Origin: Roseitalea sp.
GTDB taxonomy: Bacteria > Pseudomonadota > Alphaproteobacteria > Rhizobiales > Rhizobiaceae
Direction: 5' to 3'
NCBI GenBank assembly: GCA_017642895.1
Contig: JAEPON010000015.1
Coordinates: 34,252-98,251 of the forward strand
Length of the DNA stretch: 64,000 nt
Shown here one piece after another: positions 1-9,706 of the stretch. Both the position numbers and the translations under genes were made by a program. Below the pieces are notes generated by a model, which was not told where the DNA came from, made no database searches, and worked only from the letters and a program-made list of their open reading frames with translations. How positions within the stretch are numbered: the stretch's first letter is position 1; each line of letters starts with the position of its first letter.

Positions 1-1152
1 CGCGAACAGTTCCCGGCCGATCAGCATGCGGCGGATTTCGCTCGTGCCGGCGCCGATTTCGTAGAGCTTGGCATCGCGCAGCAGGCGGCCCGTCGGATAG
101 TCGTTGATATAGCCGTTGCCGCCCAGGCACTGGATGGCTTCGAGCGCGATTTGTGTCGCCTTTTCAGCGCTATAGAGGATACAGCCGGCGGCGTCCTTGC
201 GGGTCGTCTCGCCCCGGTCGGCGGCTTGCGCGACGGCATAGACATAGGCGCGGCTCGCGTTCATGACCGTATACATGTCCGCCAGCTTGCCCTGCATGAG
301 CTGGAATTCGCCGATCGGCCGGCCGAACTGCTCGCGTTCATGCACATAGGGCATGACGACATCCATCGCCGCCGCCATGATGCCGAGCGGGCCGCCGGCC
401 AGAACGATGCGCTCATAGTCGAGGCCGCTCATCAGGACGTTGACACCCCGTCCCTCCTCGCCCAGCACATTGTCGAACGGCACTTCGCATGCTTCGAACA
501 CCAGTTCGGCCGTGTCCGAACCGCGCATGCCCAGCTTGTCGAGCTTCTGGGCCGTCGAAAAGCCGGCCATGCCCTTTTCGATCAGGAAGGCCGTGATGCC
601 CCGCGGCCCGGCGTCCGGATCGGTCTTGGCGTAGACGACCAGCGTGTCGGCGATCGGACCATTGGTGATCCACATCTTGTTGCCGTTCAGCACGTAGCGG
701 TCGTTTTTCTTGTCGGCGCGCAGCTTCATCGAGACCACATCGGAGCCCGAGCCCGGCTCACTCATCGCCAGCGCGCCGACCTGTTCGCCGGAGATCAGGC
801 CGGGCAGATAGCGCGCCTTCTGCTCGGCATTGCCGTTGCGGGCGATCTGGTTGATGCAGAGGTTGGAATGGGCGCCATAGGACAGGGCCAGCGAGGCCGA
901 GGCGCGGCTGACCTCCTCCATGGCCACCACATGGGCCAGATAGCCCATGCCCGCGCCGCCATCGGCCTCGGGCACGGTGATGCCATGCAGACCCAGTTCG
1001 CCCATTTTCGGCATCAGGTCGCGCGGGAACCTGTTGGTCGCGTCGATCTCGGCGGCGCGCGGCGCGATCCGGTCTTGCGCGAAGCGTTGCACCATCTCGC
1101 GCAGCGCCTCGACCTCCTCGCCGAGCGCGAAATTCATCGTCGCCGTGAACAT
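1..1152 (-). CDS. ivd: Isovaleryl-CoA dehydrogenase, 3' end cut by window edge
   Basis: FAD-dependent acyl-CoA dehydrogenase that oxidises isovaleryl-CoA to 3-methylcrotonyl-CoA in leucine breakdown and passes electrons to ETF. The 384 visible residues cover nearly the whole family length of about 390; only the last few residues and the stop lie beyond base 1. The flavin-site segment WITNGP is at residues 161-166. The putative catalytic base Glu247 lies in [13 protein letters not shown], the position typical of isovaleryl-CoA dehydrogenases rather than medium-chain enzymes. The ATG at 1152 follows GGGAGGGGA at short spacing; Met6 (1137) is an alternative start. The upstream oxidoreductase gene stops 23 bases away on the same strand, so the two are probably co-transcribed. 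The assignment rests on sequence motifs; the substrate class is inferred. Confidence 0.9.
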   Translation of the reverse strand, partial: MFTATMNFALGEEVEALREMVQRFAQDRIAPRAAEIDATNRFPRDLMPKMGELGLHGITVPEADGGAGMGYLAHVVAMEEVSRASASLALSYGAHSNLCINQIARNGNAEQKARYLPGLISGEQVGALAMSEPGSGSDVVSMKLRADKKNDRYVLNGNKMWITNGPIADTLVVYAKTDPDAGPRGITAFLIEKGMAGFSTAQKLDKLGMRGSDTAELVFEACEVPFDNVLGEEGRGVNVLMSGLDYERIVLAGGPLGIMAAAMDVVMPYVHEREQFGRPIGEFQLMQGKLADMYTVMNASRAYVYAVAQAADRGETTRKDAAGCILYSAEKATQIALEAIQCLGGNGYINDYPTGRLLRDAKLYEIGAGTSEIRRMLIGRELFA

Positions 1153-1175
1153 GTCCCCTCCCCGTCGTCCAGACC

Positions 1176-4100
1176 TTATTCAGCCGCCTCGGCCAGCCGT
1201 GCCGGCTCGGGCGGCCGGTCCAGATCGCCAAGCAGGCGCCGGCGTTCGGTGGCTGCTTTTTCCATCGCTTCCTCCTTGACCGGACCAAAGCCGCGGATCA
1301 TTTCCGGCACTGACAAGAGATCGCGCAACGTTTCGAACCGCTCTTCGTCCAGCGTGTCGAGCGCCATCGCAACATCGGCTTCATATTGCACGATCAAGGC
1401 CCGCTCGGCGCGGCGCTCGGCGGTGTAGCCGAACGGATCGAACGCCGTGCCGCGCAGGCCCTTGAACCGCGCCAGCAGGCGCATCGCGCGCAGCATCCAG
1501 GGGCCGAATTCGCGCTTTTTCGGCCGCCCGTCGGCGTCCTCACCGGGCACAAGCGGCGGCGCGAGGTTGAACGACAGTTTGAAATCGCCGGCAAAGGTCT
1601 GCGTCAGATAGCGGTCAAACGCCGGATCGGCGAAGAGCCGCGCCACCTCATATTCGTCCTTGTAGGCCAAGAGCCTGGCGTGATTGTGGGCAACGGCGCG
1701 CACCAGCGCATCGCGATCGGCGGGCCGCGACAGGCGCTCTTCGGCGACCGATGCGACCCGCGCAACCGTGTCGCGATAGCGTTTGGCAAGCGCGTCGTTC
1801 TGATAGGCGGTCAGATGGGCGGCGCGGTGGCGAACCAGTTCGTCCGTCGCCATCTTGGCCATCGGCGTGAAGCTGTTCTGTCGCACCTCCAGCGCATCGA
1901 TTGCAGCGGGATCGTGCGCCATCACGCGGCCCCAGCGGAACGCATCGATATTGGCATCGACCGCGACACCATTGACCGCGATCGCCTGCTCGATCGCCTC
2001 GGCGCCAAGCGGGATCAGCCCCTTCTGCCAGGCAAAGCCGACCATCAATATGTTGGTGGCGATCTCATCGCCGGCGACCGCCATCGCCGCCTTGCCGAAA
2101 TCGTGGAAATGGGCGTCGGAGCGCACGACCGAGCGCACCGTGTCCTCGACCGTCTCCTTGCGGAAGTCGAAATCACGCTGGCGCACGAATTCGGCAACCG
2201 GCGTCAGCTTGGCGTTGACAACGGCATGGGTGCGCGCGGGATCGCAGCGCACCGTGCCGTCGCGCGAGGCGGCGACCACGCTGTCGGCGGCGATCAGCAC
2301 ATTGGCGCCGCCGGGCGCGATGCGCGGGCTCTTGCGCGGATTGTCGCCCGAGGAAAGACGGATGTGGCTCATCACTGCGCCGCCTTTTTGCGCAAGGCCG
2401 GCCATGTCGAGCACCAGCGGCGCGACATTTTCAAGCCGCGCCGCCATGGCGATGATGCCGCCGATCGTCAGGACACCCGTGCCGCCGACACCGGTGACGG
2501 CAATGTTCCAGCTCGGCGCCATGTCGGGCAGGTCCGGCACCGGCAGCGCCGAGACATCGGGAGCCGTGGTGCGTCCGCTCTTGCGCAAATGGCCGCCGCG
2601 CACCGTCACGAAGGACGGGCAGAAGCCCTTCACGCAGGAGAAATCCTTGTTGCAGGCCGACTGGTTGATCTGCCGCTTTCGGCCCATTTCCGTTTCCAGC
2701 GGATCGATGGCGATGCAGTTGGACTGGACCGAGCAATCGCCACACCCCTCGCAGACGGCCGGGTTGATCAACACCCGCATATCCGGGTCTTCTATCAGCC
2801 CGCGCTTGCGGCGGCGGCGCTTTTCGGCCGCGCAGGTCTGCACATAGACAATCGCCGTCACGCCCGGCCGCTCGCGCAACTCCTTCATCACGGCATCGAT
2901 CTCGTCGCGGTGGCGGATATCGGTGCCGGGCGCCAGATCGGGCGCGCTGTAGGCATCGATATTGTCGCTCATCAGGACAATCGAGCCGACGCCTTCATGA
3001 TGAAGCTGGTGGGTCAGTTGCTGCGGGCTCAAATTGCCGTCGAGCGGCTGGCCGCCGGTCATGGCGACCGCGTCGTTATAAAGCAGCTTGTAAGTGATGT
3101 TGGCGCCCGCCGACACCGACTGCCGGATCGCCAGAATGCCGGAATGGAAATAGGTGCCGTCGCCCAGATTGACGAAGACATGGTTCTCGTCCGTGTAGCG
3201 GCCGATCGCCGTCCAGGGCACGCCCTCGCCGCCCATCTGGGTGAAGGTCTCGGTGTTCCGGTCCATCCACTGGACCATGTAATGGCAGCCGATGCCCGCC
3301 AGCGCGCGCGAGCCTTCGGGCACCTTGGTCGAGGTGTTGTGCGGGCAGCCGGCGCAATAATGCGGCTGGCGTGTGACTGCCGGCACGTGGCTTTCCGCAT
3401 AACGTTCGCGCTCTTCAAGATAGGCGAGCCGCGCCTTGATCTGCATGCGCAAACCGTCATCGATGCCGTCGAGCCCGAGCACCCGGTCGGCGATGCCGCG
3501 CGCCACCGCGCCCACCGACAGGGCTTTGGACAGCGACAGGAACGGCTGGTCGTGCTCGTCGAATTTGCCGACGATGCGCGGGCGCACATCGGCGCGCCAG
3601 TTGAACAGATGCATCTTGATCTGGTTTTCGATGATCTCGCGCCGTTCCTCGACGATCAGCACCTCTTCGAGCCCCTCGGAGAATTCACGCACGCCCTCCG
3701 GTTCGAGCGGCCAGGTCATGCGGACCTTGTAGAGCCTCAGCCCGATATGGGCCGCTTCCGCATCGCCAATGCCCAGTTCGAACAGGGCCTGGCGCACATC
3801 CTCATAGGCCTTGCCCGAGCCGGCGATGCCGAACCGCGCATTCGGGCTGTCCATGGTGATCTGATCGACGCGGTTGGCGCGGGCAAAGGCGAGTGCCGCA
3901 TAGGGCTTGATCTCCTGCAAGCGCTGGTCCTGCACCAGCGGCGGATCGGGCCATCTGAGGTTGACGCCGCCGGGCGGCAGGTCGAAGTCGGGCGTGGCGA
4001 ACTGGCGGCTTTCCCCCGACAGATCGACGACCGATGTGGTCTCCACCGTATCGGAGATGAACTTCATGCCGACCCAAAGGCCCGAATAGCGCGACATGGC

Positions 4101-4661
4101 AATGCCGAGCAGGCCCATCTCGAGAAATTCGTGGATCGAGGACGGGTAAAGGCACGGGATGATCGCCGAGGCGAACGCATGATCGGACTGGTGCGGCACG
4201 GTCGACGACTTGCAGGTGTGATCGTCGCCGGCCAGGCACAGGACGCCGCCACGGGGCGCCGAGCCAGCCGCATTGCCGTGCTTGAAAACGTCGCCAGACC
4301 GATCAACGCCCGGTCCCTTGCCGTACCATATGCCGAGCACACCGTCTTTTCTGGCGCCCGGCGACAGCGACACCTGTTGCGTGCCCCAGATGGCCGTTGC
4401 CGCCAGTTCCTCGTTGACGCCGGGCTGGAAGGTGATGTCGAGCGGATCGAGGTGCTTTTGGGCGCGGACAAGCTGCTGGTCATAGCCGCCCAGCGGCGAG
4501 CCGCGATAGCCGGTGACGAAGGCTGCGGTGTTCAGGCCGGCGGCGCGGTCGCGGCGCATCTGCGCCATGGGCAGGCGGACGAGCGCCTGCATGCCGCTCA
4601 TATACACCGCACCCTCCGATGCGGTGTAGGTGTCGTCCAGACGGACGGCTGCGATGTTCAT
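1176..4661 (-). CDS. Indolepyruvate ferredoxin oxidoreductase family protein (fused alpha-beta-gamma type)
   Basis: A 1161-residue single-chain 2-oxoacid:ferredoxin oxidoreductase, expected to decarboxylate aryl- or branched-chain pyruvates to acyl-CoA with thiamine diphosphate. The N-terminal pyrimidine-binding region comes first. A CAGCPHN cysteine motif lies near residue 435 and the thiamine diphosphate segment GDGTYFHSG near 498. Iron-sulfur cysteines follow at about 635-685 (CEGCGDC, then [12 protein letters not shown]), then a gamma-type domain opening with [12 protein letters not shown] near 727, and a helical C-terminal region from about 950. Start ATG 4661 sits behind GGGGGAGGATTGACAG. 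The downstream isovaleryl-CoA dehydrogenase suggests a joint role in amino-acid carbon breakdown, but the true substrate cannot be read from the sequence. Confidence 0.9.
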   Translation of the reverse strand: MNIAAVRLDDTYTASEGAVYMSGMQALVRLPMAQMRRDRAAGLNTAAFVTGYRGSPLGGYDQQLVRAQKHLDPLDITFQPGVNEELAATAIWGTQQVSLSPGARKDGVLGIWYGKGPGVDRSGDVFKHGNAAGSAPRGGVLCLAGDDHTCKSSTVPHQSDHAFASAIIPCLYPSSIHEFLEMGLLGIAMSRYSGLWVGMKFISDTVETTSVVDLSGESRQFATPDFDLPPGGVNLRWPDPPLVQDQRLQEIKPYAALAFARANRVDQITMDSPNARFGIAGSGKAYEDVRQALFELGIGDAEAAHIGLRLYKVRMTWPLEPEGVREFSEGLEEVLIVEERREIIENQIKMHLFNWRADVRPRIVGKFDEHDQPFLSLSKALSVGAVARGIADRVLGLDGIDDGLRMQIKARLAYLEERERYAESHVPAVTRQPHYCAGCPHNTSTKVPEGSRALAGIGCHYMVQWMDRNTETFTQMGGEGVPWTAIGRYTDENHVFVNLGDGTYFHSGILAIRQSVSAGANITYKLLYNDAVAMTGGQPLDGNLSPQQLTHQLHHEGVGSIVLMSDNIDAYSAPDLAPGTDIRHRDEIDAVMKELRERPGVTAIVYVQTCAAEKRRRRKRGLIEDPDMRVLINPAVCEGCGDCSVQSNCIAIDPLETEMGRKRQINQSACNKDFSCVKGFCPSFVTVRGGHLRKSGRTTAPDVSALPVPDLPDMAPSWNIAVTGVGGTGVLTIGGIIAMAARLENVAPLVLDMAGLAQKGGAVMSHIRLSSGDNPRKSPRIAPGGANVLIAADSVVAASRDGTVRCDPARTHAVVNAKLTPVAEFVRQRDFDFRKETVEDTVRSVVRSDAHFHDFGKAAMAVAGDEIATNILMVGFAWQKGLIPLGAEAIEQAIAVNGVAVDANIDAFRWGRVMAHDPAAIDALEVRQNSFTPMAKMATDELVRHRAAHLTAYQNDALAKRYRDTVARVASVAEERLSRPADRDALVRAVAHNHARLLAYKDEYEVARLFADPAFDRYLTQTFAGDFKLSFNLAPPLVPGEDADGRPKKREFGPWMLRAMRLLARFKGLRGTAFDPFGYTAERRAERALIVQYEADVAMALDTLDEERFETLRDLLSVPEMIRGFGPVKEEAMEKAATERRRLLGDLDRPPEPARLAEAAE

Positions 4662-4926
4662 CTGTCAATCCTCCCCCGCGCGCCAGGCATGGCGGCGGAG
4701 CGGCACGGCGGTGCGGGCTCCCGACGGATCAAGGGCAGGCGCAGCCCCTCCCTGCGCGCCCGACCGGTCATGTCCACACGGACCGCGCAACGGTTCGTGT
4801 TTCCGATTGAGAACCAGTCTAAAACGGCGCCCGACAGGACCGCAAGCAAAACCGGACTGCCCGGATGCGTTGCCACCGGCCACCGGAACCAGCGATCAGC
4901 AAAAGACTGTAGTGCTTTGACTTAAC

Positions 4927-5003
4927 TGGCGAACCCGGCAGGATTCGAACCTGCGACCTGATGATTAGAAGTCACCTGCTCTATCCAGCTGAGCTACGGG
5001 TCC
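4927..5003 (-). tRNA. tRNA-Arg (anticodon UCU)
   Basis: The minus strand folds as a complete cloverleaf. The acceptor GGACCCG pairs with CGGGTTC through one G-U pair. The D-arm is GCTC..GAGC, and the anticodon stem GGTGA/TCATC carries loop CTTCTAA, giving anticodon TCT, which reads AGA. The T-arm contains GGTTCGAATCC. The 3' CCA is encoded (4927-4929). Confidence 0.97.
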
Positions 5004-5012
5004 GTCGATGCA

Positions 5013-5042
5013 GATATAGACGCTTCGCGTCGGCCGGTGCAA
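5013..5042 (-). promoter_or_regulatory. Sigma-70-like promoter of tRNA-Arg
   Basis: On the minus strand TTGCAC (5042-5037) is followed after 18 bases by TATATC (5018-5013). Transcription would start about 5006, only a few bases before the mature tRNA 5' end at 5003. The position and the good -10 box support it; it has not been tested. Confidence 0.5.
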
Positions 5043-5098
5043 TCGCGCGCCGGGACGGATTCGGCGAATGCCGGCATGCCCCGCCCCGTCAGTGACCG

Positions 5099-5404
5099 TC
5101 AATGTGTCCAGGGCATGCGGCGGTCATATTTGAAGTTGTCGGCATAGGCCTGACGCCGGCGCTCGGGCTTTTGCGGTTCCTCGATGCGATAGGTCAGACC
5201 GTGCTTTTCGGCGTAGGCCACCGCCGCCTCTTTCGTGTCGAACCGCAGATGGACTTGCGTGCGCATGTCCGACGACGAAGTGTATCCCATCAGCGGCTCC
5301 ACGCGACGCGGCTGTTCGCGGTCGAATTCAAGCACCCAATGCCCGGTCTTGGCCTTGCCCGACTGCATGGCGGTTCGGGCGGGGCTGAAAATGCGCGCGC
5401 TCAT
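5099..5404 (-). CDS. NDUFS4-like ETC complex I accessory protein
   Basis: A 101-residue soluble protein resembling the NDUFS4/ETC complex I conserved-region family, an accessory subunit of NADH:ubiquinone oxidoreductase in alphaproteobacteria and mitochondria. Family features include the opening MSARIFSPARTAMQSG, the central block WVLEFDRE, the MGYTSSSDM motif and the near-terminal FKYDRRMPW. An upstream in-frame ATG at 5413 directly touches the AGGAG sequence, whereas the ATG at 5404 has an ideal nine-base gap, so 5404 is taken as the start. It lies between two tRNA genes, far from any nuo operon in view. The role as an assembled complex I subunit is family knowledge, not shown here. Confidence 0.9.
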   Translation of the reverse strand: MSARIFSPARTAMQSGKAKTGHWVLEFDREQPRRVEPLMGYTSSSDMRTQVHLRFDTKEAAVAYAEKHGLTYRIEEPQKPERRRQAYADNFKYDRRMPWTH

Positions 5405-5441
5405 GCCAATCATCTCCTGTCACCGTGCCGTCGGCGGATCA

Positions 5442-5518
<77 letters not shown>

Positions 5519-5609
5519 ACGGGTGCCGCGTTCGGCATCGCTCGCATACACGTGCGATCCGGCAGCCGCAAGGGTGCAATCGGGCCATCCCGGGCGGACG
5601 GCGATTGCC

Positions 5610-6113
5610 TCAGCCGCCGCTGCCAATCGCCGGGTGGACCAGCCGGTCGCCGGCTCTCATTCCGAGCGCCCCTGCGGTTCCGGCGTGGATCTCCAGCACA
5701 TAAAGCGCCGGCGCGCCGGAGCGGACCGGTACGGTCGAAAAAGGCACCGTGTGTCGCGCGATGCGCACGATCGCGCCACTCTGGTCGGCAAAGACGATGT
5801 CGAGCGGCAGCGGCGTGTCCTTCATCCAGAAGGCCCGCTGGCCGGCCGCCTCGAAGACAAAGAGCATTGCGCGGTCGGCGGGCAGATCGGTCCGGTGCAT
5901 CAGCCCGCGCATATGCTCGTCACCGGTGCGGGCGATTTCGAGATCAAAGCGGCCCCTGATGGTCCCGTCCGTTGCGACGACCTCAAGCCTTGCCGGATCG
6001 ACCGGCAAGCGCATGGGTTCGGCAGCTGGGGACGCGATGCCCGCCCACAGAACCAGCACCAGAGCCAGAACGATCGTGGTGACATCGAAACGGTGCAACC
6101 GGGGCGAGCGCAT
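5610..6113 (-). CDS. DUF192 family secreted protein
   Basis: A 167-residue protein with a basic N-terminus and one hydrophobic segment at about 12-30 that looks like a signal peptide or anchor. The DUF192 fold follows, with the recognisable block EHMRGLMHRTDLPADRAMLFVF, here read as EHMRGLM followed by RAMLFVF, then FWMKDTPLPLDIVF and the terminal GMRAGDR. Members are small exported proteins of uncertain function, sometimes linked to cold-shock or stress genes; a cold-shock protein gene lies just upstream on the same strand, 30 bases away. Joint transcription is likely. No catalytic residues are established for the family, so no reaction is proposed. Confidence 0.85.
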   Translation of the reverse strand: MRSPRLHRFDVTTIVLALVLVLWAGIASPAAEPMRLPVDPARLEVVATDGTIRGRFDLEIARTGDEHMRGLMHRTDLPADRAMLFVFEAAGQRAFWMKDTPLPLDIVFADQSGAIVRIARHTVPFSTVPVRSGAPALYVLEIHAGTAGALGMRAGDRLVHPAIGSGG

Positions 6114-6143
6114 GGGCTCAGATATGGGCCTTCGATGCGGCGA

Positions 6144-6737
6144 TCAATGGGACGATGGCGGCTGAACCCCGATGTCGGGGTAGATCTCGGCCGCCATCAG
6201 CCCCTTTTCGCCCTCGCCGAAACGGGCAATGACCACCTGGCCCGGGCGCAGTTCGGTCAGGCCGAAACGGCGCAGCGTTTCCATATGCACGAAGATGTCG
6301 GGCGTGCCCTCGCCGCGGGTCAGGAAGCCGAACCCCTTGGTCCGATTGAACCATTTGACGATCACACGCTCCAGACCGCTGGTCGGCGTCACATTGACAT
6401 GGGTTCGGGGCTCGCTGGATGCCGGATGCACCGCCGTCGATGTGTCCATCGAAATGACGCGAAACGCCTGAAAGCCGCGTTCGCCGCGCTGCGCCTCGCA
6501 GACGATGCGCGCGCCTTCGAGCGCGGTCTGGAACCCGTCGCGCCGCAGGCAGGTCACATGCAGCATCACATCGCCGAAGGCGGCATTGTCGGGAACGATG
6601 AAACCGTAGCCCTTGGCGATGTCGAACCACTTGATCTGGCCGGCAACCTCGACAAGATCTCCGACGCTGGCCTCCTGACCGCCCTGTGCGGGCTGGCCTC
6701 CGGCCTTGTCCTTGCCTGATTGCGACCCATCACCCAT
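6144..6737 (-). CDS. Cold-shock protein with two CSD domains
   Basis: A 197-residue nucleic-acid-binding protein with tandem cold-shock domains joined by a polar linker. The first domain (about 30-97) carries RNP1-like KGYGFIV (42-48) and RNP2-like DVMLHV (56-61). The second (about 123-187) carries KGFGFLT (134-140) and DIFVHM (147-152). Such dual-CSD proteins are common in rhizobia and act as RNA chaperones or regulators. The ATG at 6737 is chosen because GGGGGA lies ten bases upstream and the N-terminus is then a short glycine/glutamine-rich tail; an in-frame start at 6842 would add 35 low-quality residues. The DUF192 gene follows in the same direction. Confidence 0.9.
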   Translation of the reverse strand: MGDGSQSGKDKAGGQPAQGGQEASVGDLVEVAGQIKWFDIAKGYGFIVPDNAAFGDVMLHVTCLRRDGFQTALEGARIVCEAQRGERGFQAFRVISMDTSTAVHPASSEPRTHVNVTPTSGLERVIVKWFNRTKGFGFLTRGEGTPDIFVHMETLRRFGLTELRPGQVVIARFGEGEKGLMAAEIYPDIGVQPPSSH

Positions 6738-7018
6738 ACGACCAACATCCCCCGCACGCTCGGCGCTATCGGGACCAGGAGCGCGCAAGCCGTGATTCGG
6801 GGCAAGGATAGCATCACGACGCCCGATTGCGGCAAGAGCCAAATCCCGTTTTTGCCCGATTACCGGGCTGGCCGGTCGATTTACGGGTCGATACTGTGCA
6901 TAAGTCTTGCGCCGTCACCATTCCTGTCGGAAATGCGACAATTGTGGCGCGGCACACACGACCGGTGACGCTGCGTCAGCATCGCCCATGTTCAACAATC
7001 AGGCCCCGGGATCCGACA

Positions 7019-7459
7019 ATGCGCTATCTGCACACCATGGTTCGCGTCCGCGACATCGATGAATCGCTGGCATTTTATTGCGACACGCTGGGACTGGAGG
7101 AAGTCCGGCGCCATGAAAGCGAAAAAGGGCGATACACGCTCATCTTCCTGTCCGCACCCGAGGACAAGGAGGCCGCACTCGCCAGCAAGGCGCCGCTGAT
7201 CGAACTGACCTACAATTGGGATCCCGAAGAGTATCAGGGCGGCCGCAATTTCGGCCATCTGGCCTATCTGGTCGATGACATTTACACCACGTGTCAGCGG
7301 CTCGCCGATGCCGGCGTGACGATCAACCGCCCGCCGCGCGACGGTCACATGGCCTTCGTGCGCTCACCGGACGGGATTTCGATCGAGCTGCTGCAGAAAG
7401 GCGAGGCGCTGCCGCCCCGGGAGCCCTGGGCAAGCATGGAAAACACGGGAAGCTGGTAG
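7019..7459 (+). CDS. gloA: Lactoylglutathione lyase (glyoxalase I)
   Basis: A 146-residue metal-dependent glyoxalase I that converts the methylglyoxal-glutathione hemithioacetal to S-lactoylglutathione. It contains the paired beta-alpha-beta-beta-beta modules of the VOC superfamily. Metal-ligand motifs are visible: [10 protein letters not shown] at the N-terminus (His5), a central IELTYNW glutamate, [11 protein letters not shown] (His) and the C-terminal [11 protein letters not shown] (Glu). Length matches bacterial GloA (about 135-146). The long in-frame extension upstream is not protein-like, so the ATG at 7019, just after the GGCCCCGGGATCCGACA leader, is used. It stands alone, divergent from the cold-shock gene. 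Confidence 0.93.
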   Translation: MRYLHTMVRVRDIDESLAFYCDTLGLEEVRRHESEKGRYTLIFLSAPEDKEAALASKAPLIELTYNWDPEEYQGGRNFGHLAYLVDDIYTTCQRLADAGVTINRPPRDGHMAFVRSPDGISIELLQKGEALPPREPWASMENTGSW

Positions 7460-7677
7460 ACGGCGACACAACGCCGCGCGGTGGTCGGGACACTGCCTTG
7501 ATTGCTCCACGATTTGGCCGTATTCGCTCCTTATCGATCTGCGCCAACGTTAAGCCATTTCGCACGTTCTGCGGCGATGATGGCGGGACAGCCCGCGGCA
7601 AGGCTGTCATGCGATCATCGAGATCGCCTGCTTGCCGACAGGATTGTTCGACCGGGGGCCCGAGGGGAAACGCACTT

Positions 7678-8880
7678 TTGAAGTCAACGCTCCGCTTTGC
7701 TGTTCAAGGCCGCGCGCCGGGCGTTGTCGGCGTTTTCACGGCCGCGCTGATGGTGTCGGCATGCTCCACCTCGTCACTTGACACGGTCGCGACCGGGCTC
7801 GGTCCGGCACCGGCGGTCGAAACCGGGACGGTGATGGCGCTGAGCGACGGCCAGACCCTGCCGCCCCCTGATGTGCGTCCGGCCGCAGCGGTTGCCGACG
7901 CGACGCCGGGCGCAGCGGGCCAGACCGTGGCCTTCGCCGGCCCGACGCCGACCACGCCGGCACCCCAGCTCGCCGCAGCGCAGCCCGCCGAAATTCCCGC
8001 TGCATCGGCACAGGGCTCGGCAGCGGCGCCGGGCACCGGGATTGCAACCGTTGCGACACCGCCTGCACTGCCGGCCGCGCCCGCCGCCGAAGCGGTGGCA
8101 CAGAGCGCCCCGGCCGGCGATGATCTGGCCACACAGCGCATTCTCGCGGCCACCAATGCCCCGACCGCAAGCGGCGCCGAGGCACCTGCACAGACAGAGG
8201 TGGCGGCCGCGCCACCGCCCGCCATCGTCACGCCCGCCGCCGCGACGGAAAGCCGCCCGGGCATTCTCAATGCGCTGTTTGGCAGCCGGCGCGATTCGGA
8301 GGGACGGCCTCGTCCGCTCGTCGCCACCTCGTCGGCCGGAAGCGCTCCTGCGCCGGTCATCGAGGAACCGGCGGCGCCACAGCCGGTGATCGCCCGCGCC
8401 TCCGCCCGCGGCAGCACTGCCGCCCTGCCCGGCTTCAGCCGCGAACGGGCCCTTGGCATCAGTCAGGGCGCGGTGACGCCCGATGCACCGGTGCAACTGG
8501 CCTCGGCCGCCGGCCTCGCCCGGCTGGCGCCGAACGGGCTGCGCACGCAAAATTCGGGCGTCGATGTGGCATGCCTCAAGCCGGCGCTGGTGCGCCTGCT
8601 CAAGCGGGTCGAGCAGCGTTACGGCAAGCCGGTCGTGGTCACCTCGGGCTATCGCAGCCCGCAGCGCAACCGCCGCGCGCGCGGCGCCAAGAATTCGCTG
8701 CACATGTATTGCGCGGCCGCCGATATTCAGGTCGCCGGCGTCAGCAAGTGGGATCTTGCCGCCTATCTGCGGTCGGTGCCCGGTCGCGGCGGCGTCGGCA
8801 CCTATTGCCACACCAAATCGGTGCATATCGACATCGGTCCCAAGCGCGACTGGAACTGGCGCTGCCGTCGGCGCGGGTGA
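7678..8880 (+). CDS. Lipoprotein with C-terminal peptidase M15-like (YcbK/DUF882-type) domain
   Basis: About 400 residues. A basic N-terminus and the hydrophobic stretch GVVGVFTAALMVSA end at lipobox VSAC, indicating an acylated envelope protein. A long Ala/Pro/Thr-rich low-complexity linker covers about residues 40-290. The last 115 residues form the M15_3/YcbK-like domain, with VVTSGYRSPQRN, putative zinc ligands His342 and Asp349 (HMYCAAAD) and His383 in VHIDIG. This suggests a peptidoglycan carboxypeptidase-like function; the usual glycine in the SxHxxGxAxD motif is replaced by cysteine. The start is taken as TTG 7678, behind GAGGGGAAACGC, because it gives a proper lipoprotein signal; ATG 7609 is the alternative. 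The activity is inferred from fold only. Confidence 0.8.
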   Translation: MKSTLRFAVQGRAPGVVGVFTAALMVSACSTSSLDTVATGLGPAPAVETGTVMALSDGQTLPPPDVRPAAAVADATPGAAGQTVAFAGPTPTTPAPQLAAAQPAEIPAASAQGSAAAPGTGIATVATPPALPAAPAAEAVAQSAPAGDDLATQRILAATNAPTASGAEAPAQTEVAAAPPPAIVTPAAATESRPGILNALFGSRRDSEGRPRPLVATSSAGSAPAPVIEEPAAPQPVIARASARGSTAALPGFSRERALGISQGAVTPDAPVQLASAAGLARLAPNGLRTQNSGVDVACLKPALVRLLKRVEQRYGKPVVVTSGYRSPQRNRRARGAKNSLHMYCAAADIQVAGVSKWDLAAYLRSVPGRGGVGTYCHTKSVHIDIGPKRDWNWRCRRRG

Positions 8881-8883
8881 CGG

Positions 8884-8900
8884 ACACCAGTCGGTGTTTT
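8884..8900 (+). terminator. Weak intrinsic terminator after the M15-like lipoprotein gene
   Basis: ACACC (8884-8888), loop AGTC and GGTGT (8893-8897) run into TTTT. The stem has only five pairs, so efficiency is doubtful, but it lies four bases after the stop codon. Confidence 0.35.
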
Positions 8901-8962
8901 GCGGGCGGGCCGGCCCCTGCAACGGCTCTGCAAAAAATCGGATTTCGCCTTAGCGATCAGGG

Positions 8963-8991
8963 TTGCGGCGGCGATTGATTGTGCCTATACA
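8963..8991 (+). promoter_or_regulatory. Sigma-70-like promoter of tRNA-Glu
   Basis: TTGCGG (8963-8968), a 17-base spacer and TATACA (8986-8991) place transcription start near 8998, ten bases before the mature tRNA. Confidence 0.55.
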
Positions 8992-9007
8992 CCGCTGACC
9001 TTGATCC

Positions 9008-9083
9008 GCGCCCATCGTCTAGCGGTCTAGGACGCCGCCCTTTCACGGCGGAAACACGGGTTCGAGTCCCGTTGGGCGTGCCA
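9008..9083 (+). tRNA. tRNA-Glu (anticodon UUC)
   Basis: Complete cloverleaf. The acceptor GCGCCCA pairs with TGGGCGT, with a terminal G-U pair. The anticodon stem CCGCC/GGCGG closes loop CTTTCAC, so the anticodon is TTC. The T-arm is CGGGTTCGAGTCCCG, and discriminator G and CCA are encoded (9081-9083). Confidence 0.97.
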
Positions 9084-9141
9084 CTTTTCTCTTCCATGCC
9101 GATGTCGCCGCGCAGGCCATGCAACCGCCGCGATGGCGCGC

Positions 9142-9528
9142 TCAGGTGCGTGCGAGATCGCTGATGATCGGGCAATCGGGCCGACCGTCACCCTGACAGG
9201 TGTCGGCCAATCGCGACAAGGTTGCGCGCAGCGATTTCAACTCATCAAGCTTGCGGTCGATCTGGCCGATCTTCTCCAGCGTCAGCGCCTTGACGTCGGC
9301 GCTCGCGCGATGCTCATCGTCATAGAGCGACAGAAGCATCCGGCATTCCTCGATCGAAAAGCCCAGGCTGCGTGCGCGCTGCACGAATCGCAGGCGGTGC
9401 ACGTCGGTATCGCAATAGTCGCGATAGCCATTGTCCGCCCGCGCCGGCCTGACCAGGCCGATCTCTTCGTAATAGCGAATGGTCTTTCTGGGCAGATCAG
9501 TCGCGCGGGCCGCCGAGCCGATGTTCAT
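9142..9528 (-). CDS. MerR-family copper-type regulator (CueR/HmrR)
   Basis: A 128-residue transcription activator of the MerR family. The N-terminal winged helix shows the classic MNIGSAARATDLPRKTIRYYEEIGL block. A dimerisation helix follows (about 80-108) and then the metal loop Cys111-QGDGRPD-Cys119-PII, the spacing seen in CueR/HmrR regulators of monovalent copper. It would normally switch on a copper P-type ATPase or chaperone gene, but none is visible beside it. The ATG at 9528 matches the family N-terminus. A small gene (9497-9706) overlaps its first 32 bases in another frame, suggesting translational coupling. Copper specificity is inferred from the cysteine loop. Confidence 0.9.
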   Translation of the reverse strand: MNIGSAARATDLPRKTIRYYEEIGLVRPARADNGYRDYCDTDVHRLRFVQRARSLGFSIEECRMLLSLYDDEHRASADVKALTLEKIGQIDRKLDELKSLRATLSRLADTCQGDGRPDCPIISDLART

Positions 9529-9706
9529 GACCGGTCCCCAGTTCGGATGTCCCATAGGTGGCGCGCAGCCGTTCGATTTCGGCATCGGTGAAACCCAACA
9601 TGCGCGCCCGGCCCAGAAACTGGGCAAAGTTCGCCGGTTCGCGGGCGCCTGTCTCGCGCCGGCCCAGTTCGGCTTCCAGTGTCTTGCGTTGTTCGGTCAT
9701 GGCCAT
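9497..9706 (-). CDS. Small protein overlapping the cueR-like start, function unknown
   Basis: A 69-residue open frame that I do not recognise. It is charged and probably helical (TLEAELGRRETG, then FLGRARMLGFTDAEIERL), with no signal peptide or cysteines. Third-position GC is high as in neighbouring genes, which favours a real gene. The start could be 9706 or the second ATG at 9700; no strong ribosome site is seen. It overlaps the MerR gene start by 32 bases, so it may lead a two-gene transcript. An imperfect CACC/GGTG dyad at 9733-9748 lies upstream and could be an operator, but this is only a suggestion. Confidence 0.5.
   Translation of the reverse strand: MAMTEQRKTLEAELGRRETGAREPANFAQFLGRARMLGFTDAEIERLRATYGTSELGTGHEHRLGGPRD

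Noticed and set aside
1386..4925. A 1179-codon open frame on the plus strand opposite the indolepyruvate oxidoreductase
   Set aside because: It is an Arg/His/Asp/Ala-rich antisense shadow produced by high third-position GC; the minus strand encodes a complete, motif-rich enzyme.
4662..4926. Small gene between the oxidoreductase and tRNA-Arg
   Set aside because: Short frames in this 265-base gap have poor composition and no ribosome site; it is more likely promoter and leader sequence.
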